Positions 23,501 to 36,781 of a stretch of 64,000 bases of DNA are shown piece by piece. Numbering within the stretch: the stretch's first letter is position 1; each line of letters opens with the position of its first letter. The stretch comes from Bryopsis sp. KO-2023 (taxonomy: Eukaryota; Chlorophyta; Ulvophyceae; Bryopsidales; Bryopsidaceae), in NCBI GenBank assembly GCA_030272585.1, contig BSYQ01000011.1, forward strand, positions 992,001 through 1,056,000, in the 5' to 3' direction. Below the pieces are notes generated by a model, which saw only the letters and a program-made list of their open reading frames with translations, searched no databases and was not told the origin of the DNA. Position numbers and translations under genes: made by a program.

Positions 23501-26500
23501 ATATAACGCTCCTCCCAACAATAGCTTGTTTTGATGCCCTGCAAGCAAACATTTTTCCAACCCTATCTTTTTATTGCAAGTCCCTACCTTCGTATCCTGA
23601 CACAGCGCATTGAACTACGCCTTCCTTGGAGAAAGGCGCAGAATTACTGCGGTGTTTTGCGATATTTCTTGTGGGAATTTCGATTTCAGTGTTTTCTCTG
23701 CTGGCCTCGGTCTGTGAATGCAGAAAAACTCGCAATCCGTTGAGTAGAACAGAAGCATCAGCGTGGAAAGGTGAGAACGAATCTGCAGGAAAGCAGTCAG
23801 CTCACTGTACAGCATACCTGGAGCGTGGAGACCGTTAGATCCAATTCACCATACCCTTGACTTTCGTCGGCCAAGACTCTTGTGTTAGATGTATGGGGGT
23901 GTTGTGCGCTCTTGTAGGCGGTAGCCGTCCATCCCCCGACCTTTTTGAACAAACTATGATCAGCTGACGGCTGGTGGGCTCTTCTAGATCTCAGCGACAG
24001 TGAGGAAACAAAAAGTGGATCTTTTGGTCACCTGGGGGGACTTTCTTGAACCCTGCATTTTCCCCGAACACAGCTCGACTCCGAGTAACTGAATGGGTCC
24101 ATCTCCATTGGGTTTGTTAACCTCTGGAACATAGGCCACACCAGGAAATGGTTACAGAAAGTAGGAACTAAAACTAAAAGGAGCCAGTGGGATGGGGTTC
24201 GACAGAGAAGTCAAAAGGTACTCAGCTCACTTTCAGAGACCAGATCTATCAATCCAGAGTCCACCAGCTTTATCCTGTGTCCACCTGGTGTCTGTACCGT
24301 TAATGAAAACTGTGCAAAGAAACCGCGCTCTTAGGAAAGGAAAAATTCGGGAAATGGAATCTCAGCCAACCAGACCTCATGAAACGGATGGACCGAACCT
24401 TTTCTGAAGATTCGTCTCCTGATAAGGGAAGCGCATCAACTTGTTCCCCTGTTTGGTACTCGCTGTTGGCTATCGAACCTTCCATGGAATGTACATCTCG
24501 ATCAAGACACCCCGAGGCTTGAGTGGATGGAGCAGTTGGAGGGCTTGCAGTGCCCTATCAACAGCATACACCTTTTCACATGAGGGGGGTCAATCAACTT
24601 CCTACCAAATGACTTTTTGAGTAAAATCACCTGTGTTGGATCAGGGCAGCATGTGTCGTTTTGGACGAACTCTCTTGTTCCAGGCTGAGTTTGTGCTAGG
24701 ACGCCAACAGCAGCCGTGTAGTACACAAATTTTCCATCGTTCGTATAGAATAGATTGGGCGCCGTGTTCCGAAGACCACCATATCTGCCAACAGCGCAAT
24801 TGACAGATAAGATTCATGCATGGTATTGATGTTCACCAGTGTCATCCATGTTACGTTGTGGCGGCGCTACCCGTGGACATGCTCTAGCTGCAGCTCCCAG
24901 GTGGGTGGGCGTCGAGAAGCAATGCACTCGGTCTCCATGTCAAAATCCGAAGGTGCGTAGAGTCCCGTCCGGCAAGGTCTCGCAACTATTTTCTCCATAT
25001 CGTTTTCACCCTCACCTGATACCAAAGGGGGCGATTGACATCCGTTCTGAAACTGTTCCACACTGCTATGCCTATCTCGCTCAAATTACGTTCGCTTTTC
25101 CCACTGTCGCAAGAGCGCTGGTGCGGGAAGAGGTTCTACAGGGAGTCAGGCCCTTCTTGTGCGACGCTTGTCACTCATGTATCGTTTTTCACCTGGGGTG
25201 GGGGCTCCTTTCCTCACTTGTACGTTGCTGAGTGTGTGACCTGGGTCTGCGACAATCGCTTCGATCAGGCTATCTAAGACAAGCTCGCGAACTAGTGGAC
25301 GGACTTCCGTTCCATCCAATTCAATGGTGTCACGAAGCTCAGACCACTCCAGGGACGCTACTATCCCTCTTTCTATAGTTCGGCCGTGCGCGGAAATGAG
25401 ATTCATTGCCTCCCGCAGCGTCAGTGGATAAGCAAGTGGTGACCTTGGATAGCATTGACAGCACTATCGACAACACATATTTACAGACAAGCCATCACTA
25501 GTGGAGGAGAATTTTCCATTTTGATATTCACCAAGATGTTAGAAAACAATCATGCACACCATCCCAATTCTCTCTCGTCGTGCTTGAGGAGAGTTTTCCA
25601 GGCAGCAATAAGATCCTGTGGAGTCATGTGTACTTGGGAAATTCCAAAACGCTCTGGTGATGTTCTGCCTGGATCATCCTTCTCTTGCGCAACCTTGCGC
25701 TCTTGGGCAAGCTCAACCTGTGGTGATTGAAAAGAATATGTTCATTCATTTGTTTTTTAAATATGGACCAACAATAGACTCTTTACCATATCATAGCTAT
25801 TAAAAAAGGTTGTTTCGTTGATAAAATTGATGGAAGTCGAAGTCTCAGTGATTTTTTTTCTCTTCAGGATGGCAGCTGTTCCTGTCGATTGTCCATTCAT
25901 CATCCCTGGTATTGCAGGATGTTATTCTAAAATCTATTCGAATCAAGTTTGCACAGTAACCTTGGAAGATGCCCGTTTCGCCGATGGAGGTTTCCAACGA
26001 TCTGTGAGCTGTCCCATGAAGCGCTGGTCCAAGACTTTGCCCCCACAAGTGAACGAATAACCCCTCCGCTCGTCAGCGCGTTGTATTGCATGCTGCCTGT
26101 TTTGAGCCCATCTGTTGCAACAAAGGATCGCCACATTGACCGCCATTCTATGGTCCCGATACTGTACCAAAAAGAGAGAATATTCCTGAAAACCTGAACA
26201 GGAAATCACCGCTCGATGTCTATGTCATCCTTCCAGGCTTTGTTTTGATGAATGGTGGTGTCGCAATTGCCAACATCGCAGCTCTCCAGAGTTGGACCAC
26301 AAGCTTGGCTTTCAGGGAAATCGAAGGCAGACTTCCGCAGACACTGTCGAAAATAACGGTCGCTGCTATGATGGCAGCCAAAAGCATGCGATTGTCTGAC
26401 ACACTCCGGGGATCGAAGAAACCTGGGCAGACCTGGGGGGCAAGACTCGTGAAAAGGAGCTCATATCAACATATCGATGTAATATTGATATGTGCAGCAA

Positions 26501-27273
26501 TACGATTATGCTTACCCACCATGCATGTTTTTTTCAAGATCGGCTTCGGCAACAAGGGCGCGAACGAGAGTTGCCCGACGAGATTCGTGGAGTCGTCTGA
26601 CAAAAGGCATATGAACTCTTTAAATAAAAACCCTGGCCCACCTTGGCGGCTGAGCAACGACGGAACACGAACAAAGTGGAAACTCTACCTATTCGCCTTA
26701 AGCCATTCTCTGAGGGCCTCCTCAAGCTGGGAGACACTCCTCGGCTCGCCCGCCTGTCACATGCCATGAACGACAAATCAGCTAGAACAAAAATGATTAA
26801 GCCAGGGGGGCACAGTGTCCCACAGTGTGTGGCAATTGAGAAGTATACGTATACTGTATCCAGTGCTCGGTATATCAACCTCTTTCTCATGTTCCGGACT
26901 GGGGACGGAAAGCGGGCGGCGACCTTTCACTGGCGGCAGGGGCTTCAGTTCGCGACCCTGAAATGAAGAGGTGCCAGCTCACATACCAAATTCGATAGGA
27001 GCAGAATTACACCAAGTCCCTATACTGTAATCTTGTACTCTTCCCTCAACTCTGCCAATCGCTCCAAAAATGCACCGACCTCCCAGGCAGGGCAAGGGCA
27101 CTGAAAAGTCTTGTGAATAAATGTTTCTAATTGGTGTGCCAGCCGCAAAAGCAGACTTTCCCTGGCTGCTCCTACCATTTCACCGTTTGGGATCCATGGC
27201 GGGGGACTTCTCGCCTCAGCAGGTGTATCCCAATCACTTTCCTCGCTGCTCGACGATTCCCCTGACGCTCCTA
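20506..27273 (-). CDS. EML: EMAP-like (EML) WD40 microtubule-associated protein
   Basis: This is a WD40-repeat protein of the echinoderm microtubule-associated protein-like family, which binds microtubules. Exons that chain well in the core: 25717-25560, 25443-25218, 25052-24871, 24784-24631, 23370-23042, 22939-22424, 22317-22142, 22015-21669, 21585-21030 and 20881-20506 (stop). At least one small exon is missing between 24631 and 23370, because the phases differ. Diagnostic segments are TNDGKFVYYTAAVGVLAQTQ (HELP region), FFRGHDDDVCCLSIHPNKTI and ATGQTGRTPSICVWRADE. Others are HASDLYALATHPSKGDVYAT, DGKIMATGGHDMVIDLYKV, VGFPVLGIWPDGCDGSDINS, DDFGNVRLYRYPC and GERVISVGGRDRAVCQWRV. An N-terminal extension is encoded by exons near 27273-27027, 26960-26900, 26753-26689, 26601-26525, 26427-26215 and 26180-25970. 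It has an acidic Ser stretch (GESSSSEESDWDT) and a helical part (EALREWLKANR, ATLVRALVAEADLEKN). A C-terminal tail of about 100 residues rich in Lys follows the last repeat. Cytoplasmic or axonemal location is inferred. Confidence 0.88.
20933..21013. repeat. Inverted repeat in last EML intron
   Basis: ACTCCTTGAGTC at 20933-20944 is exactly complementary to GACTCAAGGAGT at 21002-21013. The right arm also belongs to a 19-bp odd palindrome at 20995-21013. The intron is only 148 bp, so the hairpin would bring its two ends together. Confidence 0.6.
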
Positions 27274-28000
27274 TCAAATAAATTGAATTCAGTGCCACTC
27301 CCACAAACACCCAGACAAGAGCAGCAGAATCCGTGATCCCACCGCCAATCAATAATCCGCAACCACCTGCGAAAAAGGCATTTTTCTGTCCAATACTCGA
27401 CGCTACTCCACGCCTCTTCGTCGTTGCACATCTCGTTCCCTCGACCCCCAGCTGTAAATCGTCTTTAACAGCGCACCAGCAGCCTGATGCGGATCCAATA
27501 GTAATATCAGGTGGTGGAGGAAAAATACAACGCTCGCAAACGCAATTTTGTCAAGACACGCATTCCAACCTTCAGATGTGGGATAGTGATTCGTTCTCTG
27601 GGGATTGAACATCGACTCACGAAGCGGGCAGCTCTACAAAGCAACACTTCCACTATCAACGAAATTGGATATTTCCTGGGTAGAGGCCTTCACCCAACTA
27701 TCGGCCACAGCACTCACTAGAAATTGATCGCGGTGTAGTTTGGGGGGCTGACACTGTCGGATGGATCATCCATCCAGAGATGATCTCTGGTTTGCTGGGG
27801 CTAGAAATCGTCCGTTTCTGAAATTGCTCTAGATAATCGATGAAAGCATCTTGTATAGTGATGTCCACCACTAATGCTCCAGACTGCCTTATCAAATAAG
27901 CCTGTTTTCAACCCAACCAACCAACAAACAAACAAACAGAGAACTGGTGGCTGGGATAATGGGAGTTTGGCTTCGTTTTGCTTGATCGTGACGATAATCA
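27274..28000 (-). CDS. Possible 5' exons of the EML gene
   Basis: Protein-like minus-strand segments continue upstream of the EML extension. One exon at about 27892-27721 reads VVDITIQDAFIDYLEQFQKR and ends SAPQTTPRSIS before a GTGAGT donor. A second, near 27590-27440, reads FASVVFFLHHLILLLDPHQA, which is hydrophobic. Neither is joined with certainty, and no convincing start codon was found. They may be the amino end of the EML protein or a separate short gene. The region between 28000 and 28186 would hold the divergent promoters of this gene and the rightward ABC1 kinase gene. Confidence 0.35.
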
Positions 28001-28186
28001 ATGCGAACGTGTCATAATTTGTAAGATCTCCGTTCAACGAAACAACAGGCAAAAACAGCGACACACACGAGCAACCCTCAGCGTTCGGGTGCTATTCGAC
28101 ACCTCCGCAAAACCCGCTTTGTTCCTATTATTCTTTTCCGCTTTGTCCGTCTCGACAGCATAACGCGGATACAACCGCTCGACGCC

Positions 28187-31100
28187 ATGCAGCGAACAGG
28201 TGTGGTTTGCGCAGAATTCTTCGGGCCTGGGATGAGCTTCCGAAACTCAACTAGAACCTGAGGCGACCATCCCGTTTGTAAATTACGTGCTCGATACTGC
28301 GCAGACTTAGGAGCGGGACGAATCAGAAAAAGCTAGAGATCTTCAGCTCGCGTCGCAAACGTCCCAACCGTAATGTCTATTATTCAGTATTGGGTGTGTT
28401 TTTATTTTAATATATTTCCCGAGGACATTTTCTTCGACCCGTTGTCGAAAAAACCGAACGAATGCCTGGGTGAATTTGTTCGTTTTTCGCAGTTTATGAA
28501 ACGTTGGGCGATGGGTTGTTCCACCAAACCTTCTTGAGTTTTTTTTTTTTTTTTCATTTTTATTTCCATTTTCTGCGTGGAAGAGAAAAAAGCGCTTCAC
28601 TTCGTTTTTCTTGTGGCCTCACTGTAACCCCGTGCCTTTCACAGCTTGACTGGTCAAATCGTGCTTTGAGCGAGAGGCCCAAACTTTCGAACCCTTGTTC
28701 CTTTTTTCGTTCACTTGGACTGGTTTTCGTTCCAACACCTCCACTCCTAAATCCCTTGAATTCCGCCGCCATTTTGCTGTGTGTTTCCCGCATACTTATC
28801 CTTTGATTTGCTGGGAACGATCAGTACCGTGACGTTTTTTTGTCCCTTCTGCGTTGTCGTTTATTTTTATTTTTTTCCGGAACTCTAGGGTGTCGTGATG
28901 CCAAACCCGGCTTTTGTCAAGCTCCTCTTCCTCGACGAATCCACAAAGCTTCGCTTTTCCCTCGAAAAGAAAGCTTTGGAAAAGTGAGCTATGGTCGGGA
29001 GAGGACGTCGCACGTGGTCGCAGCGGAAGCTCCACCTAAGGTATGTCCAGCCCAAAAAAAATCGTGTGTCTGACAGATTTTGGAATTAATGCATTTCCCT
29101 AGGTCGAAACAAAATCGATGTAAGCATCATGCAATTTGTTGAAGTGCCTTTCCCCCCTCCAAAAAAATATTTGAAAAGAACTGAAATAGAATTAAGAAAC
29201 GAAGTGCCCCTCATGTTTCAAGCTCAGTGGATGTTTGGGAAGAATGATGGAAAAAAAAAGAATTAGGAGTCTGCCAACACTAACAAAAACGAGAAAGATC
29301 GACCACAAAAAAAGTGAAAAGGAGAATATCTTCGGGATGAATCCTGAAAAATACGTGTGAAAAAAAATAGAAAACAGAAAATATTTTTGTTGGATGCGAT
29401 GATGTCGTGTCTGGAGAGTGCTTCCCAAAGTATATTTTTTTTCCCCCATTTTACGTATTTTTTCAAAAATGTTGCATCCAGGCTGGCCCCATGTAACCTG
29501 CCCACTCGCTGTGCATCTGAGTGATATGGACCCATCACTCTAATAATATTGTAAATAAGTAAATAATAAGTAATAATAAATTGATCCTCAAATCCGCTTC
29601 TCCAATGTTAAAAAACCACTTGTTACTTCTCTCTTTGCGCACGAGGTCAATCAGACTGAGGAGAAAAAAGGGGGAAAAAACAATCCCCAATTTGAAAATC
29701 ATGGATTTTTACTTTTTGCATGTTTTTTTTTTTCCGCACGGAACGACAATCAATTTTGAAAAAAAAAAAAACAGAAAAAGGGGCTCCTGGAAAAACAAAC
29801 CTCTGTTATTCTTGCACAGATGTCGATGAAAGAAATGTCGGCCCAATTCAAATCCGTGAGGAGCACCATGGAGGAAGACGAAATGGTGGCTTCCATGATG
29901 GCTGGCCTCCGTGGAGCCAACGTGGACGAAAGCAATTTCGCAGATTCCGACGTAAAAATGCAACTGGTGGAGGTCAATGACAGCGGTAGCGACCCCAGCG
30001 ATTCTCTTCCCCTTACATACGACCCAGAAACAATCGCGGCCTACTGGAGCAAGAGGCCGGTGTCATTAGTCACCAGAATTATTCAATTGGCGGGTGGGTT
30101 CCTGTGGATGATGTTTTTCAAAGCTATGATTCGTTTCTGTAATGGGAGATCTATCTAAAGATGTGCCGTAATAAGCAAAAAAAAAAGAAAATAGTTGGCT
30201 AGTTTTTTTTTTCTTTTTTTCGTGATTGCTAATAGAAAACACAAACCCTCTTTTCCATCAGGGATTTGTGCAGGTCCATGCATTGTTTTCCAAAATGGTT
30301 TTCATACGGCTGATTATTATTAAGTTTTTTTAAATATCTTTATCAATACCACTCTTTTCACCCAGTGGATGGGCTGCACGGGGCGGGTTGCTTTGATGTA
30401 TCTATCTTGAGTCATTTTTTTTCCAGAGTTGATGACCCTTTGACTCATCCATTATATGTAACCTGTTGGTTCCCTGTTTTTTTTTATTTCTTGCAGGATT
30501 GAGCAGCGGTTTTCTGGGCTCCGTGGTGATGGATTATTTGACGGGAAAACTGGAGGAAAACGAAGTCAAGTATGCCATTCAGCTCAGAAACATCGTGACC
30601 TCCCTCGGACCGGCTTACATCAAACTCGGTCAAGCCCTGTCCATTCGGCCAGACATCTTGTCACCGAAAGCGATGAACGAATTGCAGAAATTGTGCGATA
30701 AAGTGCCCAGTTTCGATTCTAAAATTGCCATGGAGGTGATCAAGACGGAGCTGGGAAAACCGTGGGAAGAGGTTTATGCTGAACTCACTCCGGAGCCGAT
30801 CGCTGCAGCCTCCCTCGGTCAGGTCAGTGTGCATTTTAAATCAGCAATTTTTTTACTTTCTTTTGATTTTGAAACGATCGAAATTTGGGTGTGCTTTTCG
30901 AATCAGCAATTTTTCCTTTTTTTTTTTTTTTTTTAAACGATTAAAATTTGGGTCTGCTATTTTAATCAGCTAGTTTTTTTTTTCGAATTTTGAAACGATT
31001 AACATTTGGGGGTGCTTTTTATTTTTATTTTTTGGAATCTCGAATCGATTAAAGTTTGGGTGAACGATAAGAAACAAGCTTGAGAATTGTGACTAAAAAA

Positions 31101-34100
31101 ATGTTCATACATTAGTATCATTGATGACTAATGATTTGTTGATGGCTGCAGGTGTACAAGGGAAAGCTTAAAAGCGGAGAGACTGTTGCTGTCAAGGTCC
31201 AGCGACCTTATGTGTTGGAAACTGTAACCATCGATTTGTATCTTATCCGAAAGGTGGGCGTATTCATGCGAAGGTACGAAAACCCCCCACAATAATTGCA
31301 TTCGCAACAAGAAGAAAAAACATTAGAAACTATTATTTATTTATTTTTTGATTAAAGGAAAAATCACATCTGCAATTTGCTGTATGATTTGTGGGGGTTG
31401 GGGGGGTTGGTTTTCTCGAAAAAAACAGTTTTGTGGGTGCCTAATTGTGTTTTTTTTTGTTTGTCTTTTTTTCGCATGGTGCAACTGGTGGTTGAATATA
31501 TTTTTTTAATATTATGTTTTTTCATTTTTTTCGATGTAAAAAAAAAAAAACAGGTTTCCACAGATCAAAACAGATGTGGTTGCCCTTCTCGACGAATGGG
31601 CTGCCAGATTTTTCGAAGAACTGGATTATGTGAGGGAGGGTCGAAACGCAACCAAGTTTGCTAAGCAAATGAAAGAGGATTTGCCACAGGTAAGAATCAA
31701 ATCGAAGCAGCAAAAATTTTGACAGAAGCTTTTTTTTTTTTTTTTTTAAAGCAGCAAAAATTTTGACTGAAGCCCTTTTTTTTTTTTTTTTTTTAAACCC
31801 TGCATATATATATATATAAAAACACACAAAAATATATAATTTGTGTTTCATTTTCACTAACAATCACATATCCAGACTTTGCTTTCCGTATTCGATTGTA
31901 CCTTGTAAAAAATTCGACATCACTTCTAAAGTCTAGTGTTTTTTTAATTTATTTTATGAATCTTTCCATAAATGCGCAAAGCACTGGATGAATTACGCAA
32001 AATTAATCACCCTGTTTTTAAATTTTCGAACGTTTTGTTTCCATCGATGATTTTTTTTTCTGGCTCGACTAGGTGGTGGTGCCCAAGACTTATTCAGATT
32101 ACACCTCCCGTCGAGTTCTCACAACCGAGTGGCTGGATGGCGAAAAATTATCGCAAAGCCAAGCAGACGATGTGGGGAGTTTGGTCAACGTGGGTGTGAT
32201 TTGCTACTTGAAGCAGCTGCTGGAAACTGGCTTTTTCCACGCAGACCCCCATCCCGGAAATCTGATCAGAACTCCCGATGGGAGGCTTGCGATTTTGGAC
32301 TTTGGGCTGATGACTGAGGTGAGGTCAAAGCCGAGAAAAAATCGTGTTTGGATTGAAAAGAATTGGGTTGGTGACTTTTTAGTTATCTTAGTTAATGATC
32401 GGAAGCGTTTTTGGAAAAAGGAATTGAGTCGACTTTTGTTAATCTTGGTTAATGATCGGAATCAACTAAACCCCTTTAATCGTATTGAGTGTAACCTACG
32501 CTATTTCCATATTTTTTTCCGTATTTAACGGCAAAAATCTCAGAAAGCAGAAAATAGTTTGGGCCGCTACACTATTTTCCGGAATCTGCGCTTCTTGTTA
32601 ACATTTTGGTTTTCCATGATTTATCGTCGCCTGCACTATTACTGGGATTTTGATTGATTGAAATTGATTTTTTTTACTGGGATAAAAAGACTTTTAAAGA
32701 AGACTCACGCCGAATACGATGTAGGGTGGATTTAATCTTAACTGATGATGTAAGTGAAATTTGTTGTGTGAATAGGTGGATGATAATATCAAGTATGGGA
32801 TGATCGAAGCGATCTCCCATTTGATCCACCGAGATTATGAATCCATCGTGAAAGATTTCGTTACTTTGGAGTTCATCCCGGAAGGCACTGACCTTCGACC
32901 CATACTCCCAGTTCTCGCAAAGGCAAGCAGTTTTCCCGAATGCAGTTTTCTCAGATTTGGGGTTTTTCCCCCGATCCCTGCCCTCTCTTCCCCCCCCCCC
33001 CCCCCAAAAAAAAAAATGAAAAAAAAAATGAAAACAGCAAATAAAGCTGAGGAAGAATATCCATTGGAATTGATATTTGCAGATGCCTCCCCCCCCCCAA
33101 AAATAAAAATAAAAATAAAAACAGGTGAGGAATTATATGTGTTGTGATTGCTTCATCGATTTTTTTTTGTCTTTTCCCCCCCCACCAACAGGTTTTCGAT
33201 CAAGCCCTGGAAGGTGGTGGAGCCAAAAACATCAATTTCCAAGAATTGGCGGCAGATTTGGCCCAGATCACGTTCGACTATCCTTTCAGGATTCCCCCAT
33301 ATTTTGCCCTTATCATTCGGGCCATCGGGGTGCTTGAAGGTATTGCCTTGGTGGGAAATTCCGATTTTGCCATCGTGGATGAAGCTTATCCTTACGTAGC
33401 GGAGCGACTTTTGACCGACGATTCTGAAAGACTGCGTGCAGCATTGAGGTAGGATTTTCTTTTTAAGAATAAAATAAAATAAAAATAATCTTTCTTTAAT
33501 AAAAATAATAAGTGTTAATGATAAGTAATTTTGAATTATTCGCTATCTTAGGTTTGGGCAAACATGATGGAAAAATGTGCCGGTCAGCAGTAGATTTTTG
33601 TTTTTGTTTTTGGAATTTTGTTGCGTTTATGTGTACTGCTGAGATTTTTCAGCGAGTTTTATCCATGAAAGAAAATACACCCTGGTTCAAAACCGACCGA
33701 AGTATCCTTTTTTTAATTTGATGTCTGTGTTTCCGTCTGCCCGACATTGTTGTTCCCTTCATTTTTTAGTGGATTTTGTTTTCTTCTCAGGTATATGGTC
33801 TATGGCAAGGATGGAATTTTTGATGCCGAAAAGTTGATCGACCTCTTGGGCGCTTTCGAAACATTCAAGGTAGTGATCAGAATTTTTAATAAATGGGCTA
33901 ATATACTCTATTTTTCCTTCCTGCAGAGAATTTCCCGATTCAGCCTGACGAAAAAAAAAATGCGTTTTTGTAAGGATAGCAATTTAAAAAAAATAAGAAA
34001 TCAAATAAGGGAATTTGTGCACTGCACATATCAATCGCTGGCCTGATTTTTTTTTTTTGGGAGAGGATCCAGACCAATTGCAAAATGTGTAGATTAGTCA

Positions 34101-36746
34101 TCCTAAACGATATATTATATGAAAGAAAAGCTTTTTGTGGCAGGTGTCATCCTCTTCTGCAATGGGGGATTTGGAGGTCGGTGCTGGCCCAAGGCCAACC
34201 ATCGAATCCAACACCTCAACCTCCACAGTGGCTGATCGCAGCCCTGAGGTAAGGACCCCCTCCCCCTCCCCCCAAAAAAAAGAAAAAAAGAAAAGAATAT
34301 AGATATGTATGTATGTGTGTGTGTGTACGCTTCAAGAATAAGATATTGAGTTGTAATTTAATGATATTTAAAAAACAAAAAAGATCATTGAATTGTAACT
34401 CTTTCAGCCTCGATGTGAGATATCAACAAATGTATGTGCATATGTCGACACATAAAGATTATTTGTTGATGTAGCCACAAGGCTTTTTTTTCGGTGTTCT
34501 TAGGTTTTTCTTTTTTGTTTTAAGGGAAAAAACTGAATTATGTACTGCCAGTGTTTAAAAATGCTTTGGGGGCCTTTTTTTTTGGGGGGGGGGGGGGGAA
34601 GCTCCATGTACCCCAGCCACCTGTGGAAGGGAGGCTTATGCTCCCCCCACCACGTATTGAATGTTGATGTTGTTTTTTGACAATGCTAGGCTGGATCAAG
34701 TGGAAATGCATTGCCCTGGCCAACCGCTCTGCCAATTCCAGCCCCGGCGATCTTTGGAACGACTGCATCTGCTGCTCTGATTCCAGTTTCGTTGGGTAAG
34801 GAGGGAAAGGCACAAGTTTGTGGAATGGTTTTCCCCATCCTACAAAAAAATAGTTTCATTCCATTTTGCTGCAGCGTTTCTCTTTTTGGTTTCTGAAATG
34901 CTGACGAAAGCTTGGTTTCTTTCTTTCATTTTTCTTGCCTTCCCCCCCCCCCCCCCTTTTTTTTGGGGGGGGGGGGGGGATGTCAAGTTCCTCCCGTTTT
35001 CCATTCGGATTAACAAGCTTCTTTTTTCAAAATGTCATCAGTGCCTTTTTGATTTTTTTTTTTTTTTTTAATTCAGGACCTCAAGGGGTGGATTCCTTAG
35101 GCGGAGGGGGTGGGGCCGACGGCAGCAGTGTTAGGACATCGCTCAAATTCCTGTTTTCCTCGGAAGGAACCTTTTTCCGTGAATTCCTCATGGATGAGGT
35201 CGTCAAAGGCATCGATGCTCTTTCCAGGGATCAGCTCCGCCTCTTGGTAAAATTAAAGAATAAAAATCATAAAATAAAACAAAAATAAAAATAGGCCCCC
35301 CGAAAACCCCTCACCTGATGGATGGGCCACCTGGAGCTTTCAGACTCGATGCAACACATTTTGAAAAAAAACATGCATCGATAATAAATTGAAAAAAAAA
35401 CAACTAATAACAAGACTCGTAAGTGATTTCAAAGTAGTTAATTTCTTCTATTCCTTTTTTGGGAAAAATGTATTGCCTCTATGATGAAAAAAATCGATGA
35501 CGTTCTCCTGACATCGTCGGTAGGTTACTACGAACGACCCTTAGATTAATCCTGTAAGATGGTGGGTGTGTTTTATTTATTTATTTATTTATTTATTTTT
35601 CAAATGTGTTACATCGAGGCAAACCGCCCCATGTAGCCTGTCCACTATACAGATGAGTGATATGGGCCCTCCACTCTAATAATAATTGTCTGTACTACCC
35701 CTGTCCCGAATTTACTCCCAAAAACAACCTGCTAGAATAAAAATCACCCTTCTTCCGAGTCAGGGCGTAAATTGTGCATACGAACACAAAATTCCACTAG
35801 TACCCCTAAACCAATTTCCGAAGCAAACATCCCCTCCTGCCAAATCAGGGGTTCCGATGAAAAAAGTTGAACCACCGCGATACTATCCCGCCTGCAATCC
35901 TCGAGCCCCGGACAATCCCATAGTAAATGGTTCCTAGATCCCAACACCACTCTGTCCCGATGCGCACAGAGCCAACAGTCCGGGTCCTCACCCCAAACCC
36001 TGTTGTTGTACACTGGAAAGTTCCCATGTCCCGTTGCGACCTGGGCTGCCCGTGCTAATTGTTGTCTCGTGTAATTCCATCGCCACGAGGTATCACGATC
36101 CACGTAAGGGGCATCGCGCAACTGCCAAAGCAATCGTCCTTTCTCCGTATTACGCCACTGAGCGCGCCAGCTCGTTGCAATCCACTCTGAGATTAATTGC
36201 AGGAGCTCCTGATAAACCGTCTTGGGCGAGCGCGGTCTCAAATCCCGAGGGAGTTCCCGGAGTTGGATCCACTCCCCTTTTTTTTGGGCGATCGCATGAT
36301 CTCGCATCCATACCCTTTGCGTTGCGCGCAACACATCCAAGGCACTTGTAAAGTATGGGGTGGTGTTGGGAGGGGCCTCCAACAGATCTCTCCCTGCCCA
36401 CAGCTCCTTGTAATAGTGTATTCCCAATCGATTATGAATCCGAAAAAACGCAGGTAGAATCCGACCCCACGCCAAAGCGGCGTCGACAGCCACCGAGCTG
36501 TAGAGTCCTTCCCCCAGGCGCACCGCCCGGGCGAGCACTTTGTCTAGTTTGAGAAGGAGAGGCGGGCTGGTGGTCACCGAGGCCCACGATTCACACGCAT
36601 AGAACAGTTTGGGTACCAAGCATGTGTTAGCAAAAATTTGCATGATATTGGGGTGGCAGCCGAATTGGCGTCGCACAAGCTTGCGAACCGTCCCTAACCA
36701 CTTTTTACCCTTCTTGAAAACCGAGTCGACATGGTCGGACCATGCC

Positions 36747-36781
<35 letters not shown>

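Noticed and set aside
26215-26427. Alternative frame of this exon (LLAAIIAATVIFDSVCGSLP) suggesting a membrane helix.
   Set aside because: Its phase fits neither neighbour, whereas the frame beginning GLPRFLRSPECVRQ joins on both sides. This choice still needs transcript support.
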